Shown piece by piece: positions 7,929-16,844 of a stretch of DNA of 63,044 nucleotides. The stretch is from assembly GCF_004004555.2 (NCBI RefSeq), contig NZ_SACP01000034.1, positions 1-63,044 on the forward strand. The letters run 5' to 3'. The notes below the pieces were generated by a model. The model was not told the DNA's origin. It did not search any database and worked only from the letters and a program-made list of their open reading frames with translations. Within the stretch, counting starts at the first letter, position 1, and each line of letters opens with the position of its first letter. Origin of the DNA: Methylobacterium oryzihabitans (GTDB taxonomy: Bacteria > Pseudomonadota > Alphaproteobacteria > Rhizobiales > Beijerinckiaceae). A program made the translations under genes and the position numbers.

Positions 7929-10616
7929 TCAGAACCGCAGGCCGGTCCGCCCGTCGTAGCGCAGCGTCAGCCGGTCGCCGTCCGCGTCGAGCAGGGTGCC
8001 CTGCCATGAACCGTCCTGCTGCGGCTCCAGGGGCAGCAGGATGACGGCGTCCTCGAACCGGCCCCAGCCGGCGCGGGCCGCGTCGGCTGCCTCCCGCCAG
8101 CGTGGCTCCGGATTGTCGCGGCCGCGCAGCCGCCGTTCGGGAACCGAGACCTCCGAGAGCGCCCAGGCGAGGCGTGGATCGGGATCGGCGTGCCAGGGCA
8201 CGAGCCGGTCGCCGTCCGCCCGCGCGAGACGGAGGGTGCGACGCGCCTCGGCGAGACGGGTCGGGGCCGAACCCTCCTCCGGCCAGCCGCGGCCGTCCGG
8301 TCGGTAGCCGTCCGGAAAGACCAGGAGGGTCTGTCCGGCCACGCTTCGCTCGGCGCTCGCCCGGCCGATGGCCGCATCGCGGATCGGACGAAGCGGCGGC
8401 GGGATGTCGTCCTCCCCGTCGTCGTAGACCGCCTCGATCACGGCCCGCACGTCTTCCGGCACGCGCAGGACCGGCCGGGCGACCAGTTCGCGCGCCGTCC
8501 GCCACAGGATGGCATGGTCGGCATAGACATGCGCGGCACGGGGAAAGGCCGTCTTTGCCCAGTCGGCGCCAATGGGTCCGGTGGGATCGGGGGCGACGAC
8601 GACCAGGGTCGGACCCGGGATCGGCCGGGGCCGGCCCCCGTGCCGCCACAGCCGCCCCGCCCGCTGCAACACCGCATCGACCGGCGCGAGGTCGGTGACG
8701 ACGAGATCGAAATCGAGGTCGAGCGATTGCTCCACCACCTGGGTGGCGACCAGAACCCGGGCACGGCGCTCCTCGGGGTGCGACGCCTTGCCGAACCGGG
8801 CCAGCACCCGCGCCTCGATGGCCAGCCGGTCCGCGACCGCGAATCGGGCGTGGAACAGGTCGGTGTCGAGGCCGGCCGCGCGCAGGGCCGCCGCGCCGTC
8901 GAGGGCGTCGTCGACCGTGTTGCGGATCCAGGCGATGCAGGCCCCGGCCTCCGCGGCACGCCGGATGCGGTCGAGCGCGCCGGCCGCGTCCGGCACGCGG
9001 TCCACCCCAAGGGGACGGCACAGGTCGGCCCGCGCCGTGAGCCGGGTTTCGGCCGACGTCCCGTCCATCCCGATCAGGGTCGCGAGGGGATAGTTTGTGG
9101 CGGCGAGCGGCCGGTCGGGTGCCCCGACCGCGCCGCGCCATGCGGCGACGAGGCGGCGCTTCACGGCGGCAGGCAGGGTGGCCGACAGGACGATCGTCGC
9201 GCCGCCGGACGCGGCGTGGAAGGCGACGAGGCGGGAGAGTTCCGCGCTTACATAGGCGTCGTAGCTGTGCGCCTCGTCCACGATCACGACCTTGCCGGCC
9301 AGCCCGGCAAGGCGGACGGTGCCGAAGCGGTTGGGCAGCACCGCCAGCACGGCCTGATCGATGGTGCCGACGCCGAGATCGGCGAGGAGCGCCTTGCGGC
9401 TCTCGCTCGCGAGCCAGGCCGGTGCGACCGTTGCGGCATCCTCGTCCGACCCCGGTGCCGGGTCCACGAACAATCCCTCGGCCGCGCGGCGGAAGCGCGG
9501 ATGCAGGCTGGCGCGGCCGTGGGCGAGCGCCAGGGACGGACGGGCGGTGCCGTCGTAGAGCCGGCCTGCGATCTCCTCGATCCGCGCGAACATGGCGTTG
9601 GCGGTCGCCATGGTGGGCAAGGCGAGGTAGAGGCCGTCGGCCCGCCCCTCGGCGAGCAGGCGGTGGGCGAGCATCAGGGCGGCCTCCGTCTTGCCGCCGC
9701 CGGTGACGTCCTCCACCAGCGCCAACAGCGGCCCCTGCGGCAGCGCCACCGCCCCGGCCCAGGTCTGGGCGTCGGTCGGTGGGTAGGGCAGACCAGTCAG
9801 TGCCGCGAAGGAGAGGCGTGGGCCCGGCTGTGCCGGGCGCAGGCCCGCTTCGCCCAGCGCCGCCTCGGCCCGTCGGCAGGATTCGTCCCAATACGCCGCG
9901 ACGTCCGTGTCCGCAGCGACGTAGGGGAACCAACGCTGGCTGGAGCCGATCCAGTCAGCGAGGGCCGTGAAGCCGGCCAGCGTCCAGCTCGCCTCGGCCA
10001 TCGCGGCCGTCGAGGGTGGCGCGAGGTCCGGAACCGGCAGGAGCGCGGCGACGGCGCTCCAGTAGCTGCGGGCCGCCGCCTCGGCCACGGGCCCGAACAG
10101 GGGGCCTGCATCTTCCGGCTGCCAATCCTCCGGCAGCCGGACCGGGCGGCCGTGATGCCCGAGGATCGGTTGGAGGAGACGGTGGCGCACCCTCCCCGAC
10201 CAACCTCGTCCCAGGGCTGGTCCATCCCCCTCCTCCTCGAGCCAGCCGCTCAGCAGCAGGAGGCCGGCGGCCGGGTGCCCGGGGTCGTGACGTCCCACCA
10301 TCGCTTCGGGCAGCGGGGGCAGCGTCGCCGGGTAGAGAAGCGGCACCTTCGCCTGGAACAGAGGCGAGAACTTGCCGATGTCGTGCAGAGCCAGCAGGTG
10401 CAGCCAGAGCGCTTCGAGCCCCGCGATGCTCCAGCCAAGCCGGGCCGCGACCGCGTGGAAGGCCCGTGGACGAGAGCGCAGGAGGGCTTTCCCGGCTGCG
10501 GCGACGTCGAGGCCGTGCGCCCAGGCCGGGTGGAAGGAGCGACCACGGGCGGCGGGATCGGGGCGCGCCTTCCCCCAGAACGACGCGAACGCCGCCGGCT
10601 GTTGTGACGCATGCAC
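7929..10616 (-). CDS. cas3: CRISPR effector nuclease-helicase Cas3 (HD plus DExH)
   Basis: Cas3 is recruited by Cascade and degrades target DNA with an N-terminal HD nuclease and an SF2 helicase. The GTG at 10616 is chosen (895 residues) because AGGGGAGG lies seven bases upstream; longer starts lack such a site. Seen in order: FWGKARPD at the N-terminus; HPAWAHGLD with the first HD-site His; the HD pair in ALHDIGKFSP (about 78-79); Walker A TGGGKTEAA (about 305); VDEAHSYD (about 447); SATLP; VATQVVEQSLDLDFD; and QRAGRLWRHG. A Cas3 C-terminal domain follows. It lies upstream of the array on the same strand, separated from cas8e by the array. Confidence 0.95.
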   Translation of the reverse strand: MHASQQPAAFASFWGKARPDPAARGRSFHPAWAHGLDVAAAGKALLRSRPRAFHAVAARLGWSIAGLEALWLHLLALHDIGKFSPLFQAKVPLLYPATLPPLPEAMVGRHDPGHPAAGLLLLSGWLEEEGDGPALGRGWSGRVRHRLLQPILGHHGRPVRLPEDWQPEDAGPLFGPVAEAAARSYWSAVAALLPVPDLAPPSTAAMAEASWTLAGFTALADWIGSSQRWFPYVAADTDVAAYWDESCRRAEAALGEAGLRPAQPGPRLSFAALTGLPYPPTDAQTWAGAVALPQGPLLALVEDVTGGGKTEAALMLAHRLLAEGRADGLYLALPTMATANAMFARIEEIAGRLYDGTARPSLALAHGRASLHPRFRRAAEGLFVDPAPGSDEDAATVAPAWLASESRKALLADLGVGTIDQAVLAVLPNRFGTVRLAGLAGKVVIVDEAHSYDAYVSAELSRLVAFHAASGGATIVLSATLPAAVKRRLVAAWRGAVGAPDRPLAATNYPLATLIGMDGTSAETRLTARADLCRPLGVDRVPDAAGALDRIRRAAEAGACIAWIRNTVDDALDGAAALRAAGLDTDLFHARFAVADRLAIEARVLARFGKASHPEERRARVLVATQVVEQSLDLDFDLVVTDLAPVDAVLQRAGRLWRHGGRPRPIPGPTLVVVAPDPTGPIGADWAKTAFPRAAHVYADHAILWRTARELVARPVLRVPEDVRAVIEAVYDDGEDDIPPPLRPIRDAAIGRASAERSVAGQTLLVFPDGYRPDGRGWPEEGSAPTRLAEARRTLRLARADGDRLVPWHADPDPRLAWALSEVSVPERRLRGRDNPEPRWREAADAARAGWGRFEDAVILLPLEPQQDGSWQGTLLDADGDRLTLRYDGRTGLRF

Positions 10617-11045
10617 GACCGCCCTCCCCTTGCGGCCTCCATCTTCCGCGCAGACCGCTGCGGTGTCGATGGGCAGAGCAGGCCTGTGGGCGGGCAAACC
10701 AGGATCCTGCCCAGTTGCGGCAGGAGGCAGCCAACCGCGGCAAAGGCGATCGTGGTTGAGAGGCTGCCCCGTTTCATTTGAGCCGCTATTGTTGAGTGTC
10801 CAGCTGCTAGATCAGTCGTCAACCTGGATGAGGGTGCATCCTTAAACAGACCAAACACAGAGTACGGTTGCGCTATATGAAGGCGCCTTCTCGTGGGGTC
10901 GAGCTGGAGCACGTCGGGGGCACCGGAGGCGGCATGTGAGCAGAATCCACCTGGCGAGACGTGCCAACTTTCAACGCGTTAGCTGGGCGTGGATGTGGCC
11001 GATTTTGCCGATGTGGCCGTGCGGGTGGTCTGGTGGTGCGCGTCG
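10617..11045. other. Non-coding stretch upstream of cas3
   Basis: About 430 bases without a convincing gene. The base composition is more AT-rich than in the cas genes. A minus-strand TTGACG at about 10816-10821 could serve as a -35 element for cas3, but no good -10 follows. No repeat or RNA gene was seen. Confidence 0.4.
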
Positions 11046-11561
11046 TCAGCGGTGGTGTTCGGCCGACGAATGCTGATGCTCTTCGAGGCGGCGAAGCCAA
11101 AGGTCGGCGAGGTCAGTGAGCGCGCCCTCCAGGTGGACGGGCCACCAGGAGGCGGGCACGAAGCGGAAGAACATGCCTACTCGGGTCGCGACGGGCCGCC
11201 GTGGACGGATGAGCGGGACCAGAAGGATGTCCAGCGCGAAGACAGGGGCTCTGCTCCCGCCGCGCACGAGTGCTCCGTCTTCCGTCTCGGCTGTCAGGTT
11301 CCAGGGTGAGTGGTGCCGCGTGCGGAGTGGCCGGCGCTCGCTGATGCCGGTTTCGGTGCAGGCGATCGTGATTGCACCGCAGCCTTGGTGACGGGGATTG
11401 AAGTCGATCGCGACCGTGCGTGGCTCGCGAGAGGCCGCGAGTGACCGGAACAGGTTGGGGCACTGCAGGGAGCGTTCGACGTCGTGAGGCAAAGCTTCGA
11501 CACAGCGGCTCGTCGTGAGCGTCGTGGCCGTGCGGATTGGATCCGTATGGTGGGTCAGCAT
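11046..11561 (-). CDS. Hypothetical protein, weakly supported
   Basis: The 171-residue frame is not recognised. In its favour are protein-like segments (RTVAIDFNPRHQGCGAITIACTE, a hydrophobic FALDILLVPLI, and an amphipathic WWPVHLEGALTDLADLWLRRLEE near the C-terminus) and an AGGA about 12 bases before the ATG. Against it, the N-terminal 45 residues are rich in Thr, Ser and Arg in a way typical of random GC-rich frames, and the gene stands alone in a gene-poor region. No membrane segment or signal peptide is clear. Function unknown. Confidence 0.38.
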   Translation of the reverse strand: MLTHHTDPIRTATTLTTSRCVEALPHDVERSLQCPNLFRSLAASREPRTVAIDFNPRHQGCGAITIACTETGISERRPLRTRHHSPWNLTAETEDGALVRGGSRAPVFALDILLVPLIRPRRPVATRVGMFFRFVPASWWPVHLEGALTDLADLWLRRLEEHQHSSAEHHR

Positions 11562-12158
11562 AAAGGCGGCGTCCTGGTCGGGGGACGCTGCGCCGAAACA
11601 GCCGCAAGAGAGTTGTGAGAGTGTAGGGTAGTGTCGCCTGCGGTGCCAGACGAAGAAGTGCGGGGTGGGTAGTAGTATCTGCGGGGGAGTTCTGGCGCAG
11701 CGCCGTCGATCGACAATGGTAATTATAGCACGAGGGCGGTCGTATGGATGCGGTGACCTGTTGAGCGCCGTCGGTTACCTATGAAGCGATTCGTTGTGAA
11801 GCTGGATCTACCCGACCGGGTGCTTCGGCTTTTTTGGGCCTCAGGCAGAGGTTGTGGTGACAGGATGGATTTATCGTCAGGCTCGGACGGGGCAGCGTGA
11901 ACGGAGGTCCGAGTTGTCATAAGGCCGTCTTGCGGCGAGCCGTGATCTACGTAACGTAGGCTGATAGCAGTCTTCGTGGAGAATGTTTTGCGTTCTGTTT
12001 CCCCGCTAGACCTCGAAGGTTTTCCAATTTATTGCTGTGGTCGCCTGACACATGATCGTCTGCCGTGCGGGCCCACAGAGCAGTAGCGCATCCCGATTGC
12101 TGGAGTGCCGGAACTGTCGATTTGGCTTGCGGATTTGACACGTACGTACTCGCCGGGT
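11562..12158. other. Gene-poor stretch
   Basis: About 600 bases, visibly richer in A and T than the flanking core genome, with only short unconvincing frames. A T-run (ggcttttttggg) near 11827-11838 follows a weak hairpin. I see no RNA gene or repeat that can be supported. Confidence 0.35.
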
Positions 12159-12191
12159 GCAGCCCGGCGACGGCGAGCGCCGCCGGGCTGC
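12159..12191 (-). terminator. Hairpin terminator after the 191-residue hypothetical gene
   Basis: GCAGCCCGGCG (12159-12169) pairs perfectly with CGCCGGGCTGC (12181-12191) across an 11-base loop. It lies eight bases beyond the stop of the minus-strand gene ending at 12199. No U-run follows on the minus strand, so efficiency is uncertain. Confidence 0.55.
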
Positions 12192-12198
12192 TTGGCGG

Positions 12199-12774
12199 TC
12201 AGTCAGCTTCGCAGTCGTGCGTCAGCTTCTTCTGTCGTAGCAGGTCCGAGTTGTCCTCGACGAATTGTGCCATTCGCTGGGTCGCCTCAAGCCAGAAGTT
12301 GTGCAGGCCTACGTGGCTTGTACAGTGCCAGAGCGACGGGTTATCAAATCCTAGAAGGAGTTCGTAACTGGGGGTGTTGCGATGCACGCCTTGGCGGTTT
12401 CTGCCGATGTTGATTTGGAGATGAACTGTTTCCAGGTCGCCCATGCCCGGAACTTGTGAAGTTGAGAATTTGAACTCTATTTGGCGGTTTCGAAAGCGCG
12501 TTGCGCAGTTCAGGGTGTACTCGACGCATGTGTCGTCGTCCCCCTCGCCTTTCAGGACAAAGGTTATTATTCCGTCGGGATCGGCGGAGAAATCGACGAG
12601 CTGGTGACCTGGGGGTGTGATCCAGCGTTTGAATATCTCCGGGTCCGTCCACGCGCGAGATATGTCGGATTCCCAAGCACGAATGCGCCTCTCAATCATG
12701 AACGTGATGACGGGGTCTATGTCAAGATATCTGTCTTCGTCGTGCGGAAGGAGAATTGGTGCGCGATTTTGCAT
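12199..12774 (-). CDS. Hypothetical protein, 191 residues
   Basis: Not recognised. The sequence starts MQNRAPILLPHDEDRYLDIDP and is soluble, with no signal peptide or membrane helix. It has a mixed alpha/beta look, with segments such as FMIERRIRAWESDIS, GIITFVLKGEGDDDTCVEYTL and IEFKFSTSQVPGMGDLETVH. The start at 12774 is set by GGAGAT seven bases upstream; the frame extends 29 codons further but without a ribosome site. Codon use is less GC-biased than in the cas or core genes, which fits an acquired gene. It stands alone between gaps and has its own terminator. Confidence 0.75.
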   Translation of the reverse strand: MQNRAPILLPHDEDRYLDIDPVITFMIERRIRAWESDISRAWTDPEIFKRWITPPGHQLVDFSADPDGIITFVLKGEGDDDTCVEYTLNCATRFRNRQIEFKFSTSQVPGMGDLETVHLQINIGRNRQGVHRNTPSYELLLGFDNPSLWHCTSHVGLHNFWLEATQRMAQFVEDNSDLLRQKKLTHDCEAD

Positions 12775-13149
12775 GGTTCGATCTCCAAATACATCGTGGG
12801 AGCAGACATGGTGAATGGCGTGGGGTCGCTGCATATTCAGCGGCCTTGTCTGCTCGTGCAATATAGTTTGGAGATGTTGCGCCGTTCGCGCTGAGGTGTC
12901 GAGGGATTTGCTTGACCCTCACAGGGAGAGATTTGCTCCAGGGATGCTTGGGGAAATGCGCCCTATTGTTCGCCGTGAATGAATGCCGCGTTGCCCGCAT
13001 GAACGTGGTCGCTGACGTGATGAAGGGATTTCATCGAAAAGCTGTCTGAGCCGGATTTCTGCGTGGGTGGCGAGTGCTTGGCGCCGCGGTCTGGCGAGCG
13101 GCGGCATGCGAGCGCATTCGGGTCGAGGTCAGCCAAGGTGATAGGCTCC
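12775..13149. other. Non-coding stretch
   Basis: About 375 bases between the hypothetical gene and the terminator of the next gene. It holds the probable promoter of the 12,774 gene; no other feature is evident. Confidence 0.35.
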
Positions 13150-13184
13150 GGGGCCGGCCGGCGTGCTGTGTGCCAGCCGGCCCC
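13150..13184 (-). terminator. Hairpin terminator after the PGN_0703-like gene
   Basis: GGGGCCGGC (13150-13158) pairs with GCCGGCCCC (13176-13184). It lies 24 bases beyond the stop of the minus-strand gene ending at 13208. A U-run is lacking. Confidence 0.5.
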
Positions 13185-13207
13185 GGGGGGACCGCGCTGT
13201 GATGTGC

Positions 13208-14416
13208 TTAGGCCGCGCGAGCCGCAGGCCGCGTCATCCGTTGTGTCGCCAGGGACGGATCCCGGGGAGTGGGCAACTTCCGGGTGCGTGTGGGTTTCCT
13301 CGCGGTGGAAGATGCCTCGTCCTGTGACGGGATGGTGTCGGAGGTGGCTGCCGCGGCGAGGTCGAGTTCGCCGTCGACGAGCCAAAAGTCGGTGTAGCGG
13401 CGATGAAGGGCGCGGGCGTGGTCGGTTAGGCCCGCCGCTGCGAGTGCCGCGAAAGTGTGTTCCAGCGTGAGCGGGATGAAGGGGATGGGGCCGGCCTGCG
13501 GGTCCGTGAGGTGGCGTGCGTAGGTCGCTGCAGCCTTGTGCGCCGTGACGTTGGGCGCGGGCGCGAGGAAGACGAATGTTGCCGTGTCGGCGAGCCCGGC
13601 TCTGAGCGTGGCCGCGGCGAGGCAGTGCTGGCGGTAAAACTGCTGGCAGACTGAGCGGGTCAGCGTCGGGTCGTTCGGGTCCACGAACAGGCTCGGGGTG
13701 GTGTGCGCGATCTGTGCGTGCCGCGGGTGCGGCGGCGGTGCGGGTTCGTGGCCGGACTCGCTGTACTTGATCTCGATGCAGATGAACGCGCGTCCCCCGT
13801 TCGGGGAGCGTCCGCGTAGGACGACGTCGTAGGCGGTGCGGTCGGCGGTGAACCGAGCGTCGCCGCGGCCGGGGCTATGTTCGAACAGCACGTCGGTGAC
13901 CTCCGTCAGTGTCCCCGGCAGCAGTTCGGTGACGAAGCGGGTGGCCTGCGTGAGGTCGCGGGCGAGCAGGCCGAATAGGTTGAAGGCGAGTGGCTGCGAG
14001 GAGAGGAGGTTGGTCTTGAGACGATCGACGTCGTAGGCCGCGCCGGGCTCACGGTAGGCGAGCGCGCGGGTGACGACCGGGAGGATGTCGGGATGAAGGA
14101 AGTTGGCGCCGAGCGCGCCGGCTGCGGTCGAGATGCGTGAGCCGAGTCGGCGGGGGCGGTGCGGCTCGCGGCAGTTGACGTGGGTGCCGATTGCGAGGCC
14201 GCGGTCCTCGCGCCAGAGCGCCTGGAGGAAGCGGGCGGCGGCTTTGAAGCGGTGGTCGGCGGGGATGAAGACGCGGTGGCGGCGGCGGGCGGATTCGGGG
14301 ATGAGAGGCACGCGGTTGATCGGGCCGAGGCCGGAGGGGTCGAGGATGGCGCGGGCGGCGTCCGCGAAGAGGGTGGGGTTGTCGGCGGCGGGCGGCAGAG
14401 GGACGGTGGTGTCCAT
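13208..14416 (-). CDS. PGN_0703-type putative restriction endonuclease
   Basis: The 402-residue protein resembles the PGN_0703 family of putative PD-(D/E)XK restriction endonucleases, named after a Porphyromonas protein. Family-like motifs seen: FLHPDILPVV; NLLSSQPLAFNLFG (about 135-148); EVTDVLFEHSPGRGDARFTADRTAYDVVL (about 170-200); and FICIEIKYSES (about 209-219). The last two give the acidic residue and the E-x-K pair of the nuclease core. The C-terminal 60 residues are low-complexity and basic. It is a solitary gene with AGGACC before its ATG and no methyltransferase partner nearby, so a role in defence is plausible but unproven. Confidence 0.72.
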   Translation of the reverse strand: MDTTVPLPPAADNPTLFADAARAILDPSGLGPINRVPLIPESARRRHRVFIPADHRFKAAARFLQALWREDRGLAIGTHVNCREPHRPRRLGSRISTAAGALGANFLHPDILPVVTRALAYREPGAAYDVDRLKTNLLSSQPLAFNLFGLLARDLTQATRFVTELLPGTLTEVTDVLFEHSPGRGDARFTADRTAYDVVLRGRSPNGGRAFICIEIKYSESGHEPAPPPHPRHAQIAHTTPSLFVDPNDPTLTRSVCQQFYRQHCLAAATLRAGLADTATFVFLAPAPNVTAHKAAATYARHLTDPQAGPIPFIPLTLEHTFAALAAAGLTDHARALHRRYTDFWLVDGELDLAAAATSDTIPSQDEASSTARKPTRTRKLPTPRDPSLATQRMTRPAARAA

Positions 14417-15059
14417 GGGGTGGTCCTAAGTCACGGCCGCGGGTGTACGGCTGGACCGGGATTCCCGGAGGGGACAGGGAGTTGAACGACGAAGGGGACG
14501 GCGCGGCGTGGCTTCCTACCAGGCCGGAGGTGCGCATGGGCTTGGTCCGTCTGGTGCTCCGGCGTGGTCGCCCGTCGAGGTGCCGGTCCGCCAGGGGGCG
14601 GTCGCAGCCGTCGTCGTCCACGTCGGCGGCTACGGCAGGCGCGCCGGCGGGTGTCGGCGCAGGGGTGGTAGGCGGCAGGTAGTGCACCGCCGCCGCCCAG
14701 CCAGCCGGCCGGCTGCGTGCGCCTCGTCCCTGGTCTGGCTGATGTTTTCGCGAAGATAGCGGGTCGGACAGCCGGGGTGCACTCGCTGCGCTGCGTCAAA
14801 GCGCCGTCGCCCTTCCCGAGATGCGCCAAAAGCGGAAACTTGGTGCTCGCTTGGAAGCAGACGCTGGTGTGCGCGCTTGGCTTAGGCCTGTGTTCGACCC
14901 TAACCGGACCTTCAGAGCCACAGCCGCCGACGGGTGGCGGGACGCGTCCCGCAGAAGGAAAAGGCGTAGACCGCGAGGCTCGGCCGCAGGGGAAGGTCCA
15001 TACGGTCTCGACAAACGCTGTCACGCCCTGACCGCACGTCGAGCAGCCTGCTACATACG
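14417..15059. other. Gene-poor stretch
   Basis: About 640 GC-rich bases with several overlapping open frames, none protein-like in composition. It separates the PGN_0703-like gene from the CBASS region. It may contain decayed mobile-element sequence, but nothing specific could be recognised. Confidence 0.35.
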
Positions 15060-15767
15060 TTAGGAATAGCCTTTCCGGTTCTTCTCATGCTGCTTCAAGG
15101 TCTGCAGCGCCACCTTGTTCGAGGTCGCAACGAAACGGCCTAGGAACACGCTCTTCTCCGCATCGACGAGCAACGACGCTGACGTCGCCTCCGTCTCCAG
15201 GAATGAGCGCAAGGCTTGTCGAAGACTGTTGCCGTCCGGCTGGTGATGGCGGGCGTTCAGAAGCTCCCGCGCCGGCTTCGACGGCGTTTGCTGGGCGAGC
15301 TGCCGCGGCGCAAAGACCGGCACCCGGCGTTCGGCGCTGCGGGCGATTAAAACCGTTCGAATGCACCATAGCGCTCGCTTGGCGAGCAAGGCCGAAGTCA
15401 GCTCGTCGCCGAACCGAACCAAGTACCAGCCAAGGTCGAAGGCCCGCTCGATATCGTCCTGGTAGCTTGAACGGAATTGAAACGCGGATTGAAGGCGCGG
15501 AAGATACCCATCCGGATCGACGAGTGGCTTGGCTTCCTGGACAAGATGGCAGGTGAAGAGGTCTCCCGACTGCGCGTCCTCCTCAAGTTGACGCCAAGGA
15601 TAGATGAATATCGAGAGTTGTCCGACCGAGACATGGCGCGTCTCGTCCTTGAGATTGATCATCAACAGGTCGGTGTCCGACCCTGCCGAATGGTCGGCCC
15701 GCGCCAGGCTTCCGAATAGGAGGGTCGCCGCTATTGCCATGTCGGGCGACGGCGCAAGGTCTGACAA
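15060..15767 (-). CDS. Nucleotidyltransferase-domain protein next to capW
   Basis: The 235-residue protein carries a pol-beta-type nucleotidyltransferase signature LLFGSLARADHSAGSDTDLLM at about residues 16-36. The middle section (QLSIFIYPWRQLEEDAQSGDLFTCHLVQEAKPLVDPDG) resembles a family of stand-alone bacterial NTases. The third acidic residue expected in the strand around SIFIYPW is not obvious, so activity is uncertain. The C-terminal half is helical (IERAFDLGWYLVRFGDELTSALLAKRALW), reminiscent of HEPN partners. The start is unclear: TTG at 15767 or ATG at 15740. It follows capW by 22 bases on the same strand, so the two are probably cotranscribed. Confidence 0.8.
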   Translation of the reverse strand: MSDLAPSPDMAIAATLLFGSLARADHSAGSDTDLLMINLKDETRHVSVGQLSIFIYPWRQLEEDAQSGDLFTCHLVQEAKPLVDPDGYLPRLQSAFQFRSSYQDDIERAFDLGWYLVRFGDELTSALLAKRALWCIRTVLIARSAERRVPVFAPRQLAQQTPSKPARELLNARHHQPDGNSLRQALRSFLETEATSASLLVDAEKSVFLGRFVATSNKVALQTLKQHEKNRKGYS

Positions 15768-15789
15768 CGCGGCGAGCGACGGCGAAGAG

Positions 15790-16707
15790 TCACGATGAAG
15801 CGGCGCTCGCCGCGCGCGCCAGCGCTTCGATCGACATCTGGCGCGATAAGGCCCGCGCCTGTGTCACTTCATCCCGGTTCTCCAGCACGATCTGCTGCTT
15901 CTCCGGCTTGAGGACGCCTGGTTCAACATCGAGATTGTACTCGCTCATCAGGTAGAAGCTGAGGCTCAGTCGGCAGGGCCGCAACAGCCGCCCATCGGTC
16001 ATGCCGTGTTCGGCCGCCACCGCGGCTTGCCGTTCCGTCGAGAGTTCAGGGTTCGGCCGGATGTCGAGGTTGATTTTGTGGACCCACTCGAAGTCGAGAG
16101 TCGGGTCGATCGTGGCAGGGCGATGATCGCTGACGGTCGCGATCCGATTGAGGTTGTAGTCTCGGAAGTCGTCATGGTCCTTCGACCAGGACCTGACGTA
16201 CCAGCGCCCGGCGCTGTGCGCGAGAGCGTGGGGGGCTATTGTTCGCGACGGCTGCACCGAACCCGTCAGCGAGGCGTAGCCGATGTCGATTTCCTGCCGC
16301 TTGCCAATGGCGTCCAGCACCCTCAGCAGCACAGTCGGATCGGTCGGACGCCGGCCGAGGGTGATCACCTCAACGGGGGGGATGGCGTCGAACCAGGTAT
16401 CTTCCGGTCGCATCCACCGGTTCTCGATGGCGACCAACTGCAGCAGGTAGCGCTCGATCGTCTCACCGATAAACGCGGGCGCGAAGGCTTCCGTGCGGAT
16501 GTAGGCCTTCTCGGTGCGATCGTATCGAAGGTTGGCCGACGCGATCTTCTCATACTGTGCGATGTCGGCTGAAGCCTGCTGGGCCGAGATGGCGAAGGCG
16601 GCGGAGAGGTCGCTGCGATTGAACCGGCCATCCCAGAACAGCCGAAAGTCGATGAATTCGAGGCGTCGACGGACTCCCCAGCGTAGGCGTTCGCCGCCGT
16701 TCTCCAT
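15790..16707 (-). CDS. capW: WYL-domain repressor of CBASS, CapW-like
   Basis: CapW proteins are WYL-domain repressors that keep CBASS operons silent until damage or infection. This 305-residue product has an N-terminal winged helix (LRWGVRRRLEFIDFRLFWDGRFNRSDLSAAFAISAQQASADIAQYE). A WYL core follows (IDIGYASLTGS near the middle, then RTIAPHALAHSAGRWYVRSWSKDHDDFRDYNLNRI), with a C-terminal WCX-like part. The ATG at 16707 is preceded by GGAGGAAGGCGGG, which decides the start over a longer open frame. It is divergent from capV, with an inverted repeat between them. Assignment as CapW rests on domain order and context. Confidence 0.87.
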   Translation of the reverse strand: MENGGERLRWGVRRRLEFIDFRLFWDGRFNRSDLSAAFAISAQQASADIAQYEKIASANLRYDRTEKAYIRTEAFAPAFIGETIERYLLQLVAIENRWMRPEDTWFDAIPPVEVITLGRRPTDPTVLLRVLDAIGKRQEIDIGYASLTGSVQPSRTIAPHALAHSAGRWYVRSWSKDHDDFRDYNLNRIATVSDHRPATIDPTLDFEWVHKINLDIRPNPELSTERQAAVAAEHGMTDGRLLRPCRLSLSFYLMSEYNLDVEPGVLKPEKQQIVLENRDEVTQARALSRQMSIEALARAASAASS

Positions 16708-16744
16708 CCCGCCTTCCTCCACAAACACGATTCTCGCGTTCCTA

Positions 16745-16799
16745 TCGCGTCCATTTACTTGACGCGATACTGCGGCGTCCCCACATCCTATGGACGCGA
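16745..16799. promoter_or_regulatory. Inverted-repeat operator between capW and capV
   Basis: TCGCGTCCAT (16745-16754) is exactly complementary to ATGGACGCGA (16790-16799). A nested GACGC (16761-16765) and GCGTC (16775-16779) lie inside. A plus-strand TTGACG (16759-16764) could be the -35 element of the capV promoter, so the arms flank it. This is the expected place and symmetry for a CapW dimer to bind and control both directions. Confidence 0.65.
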
Positions 16800-16844
16800 C
16801 TGGCTTAACAGGCAACGGGGTCGTGGCGGAAGAAAGATGCGCGG

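Noticed and set aside
11723..12141. Two short minus-strand frames of 64-65 codons
   Set aside because: No ribosome sites, low-complexity Ser/Thr/Arg composition, no conservation signal visible.
14431..15024. Minus-strand 197-codon frame as a gene
   Set aside because: Composition is random-like (Arg/Pro/Ala-rich after a short normal start), no ribosome site and no recognisable domain.
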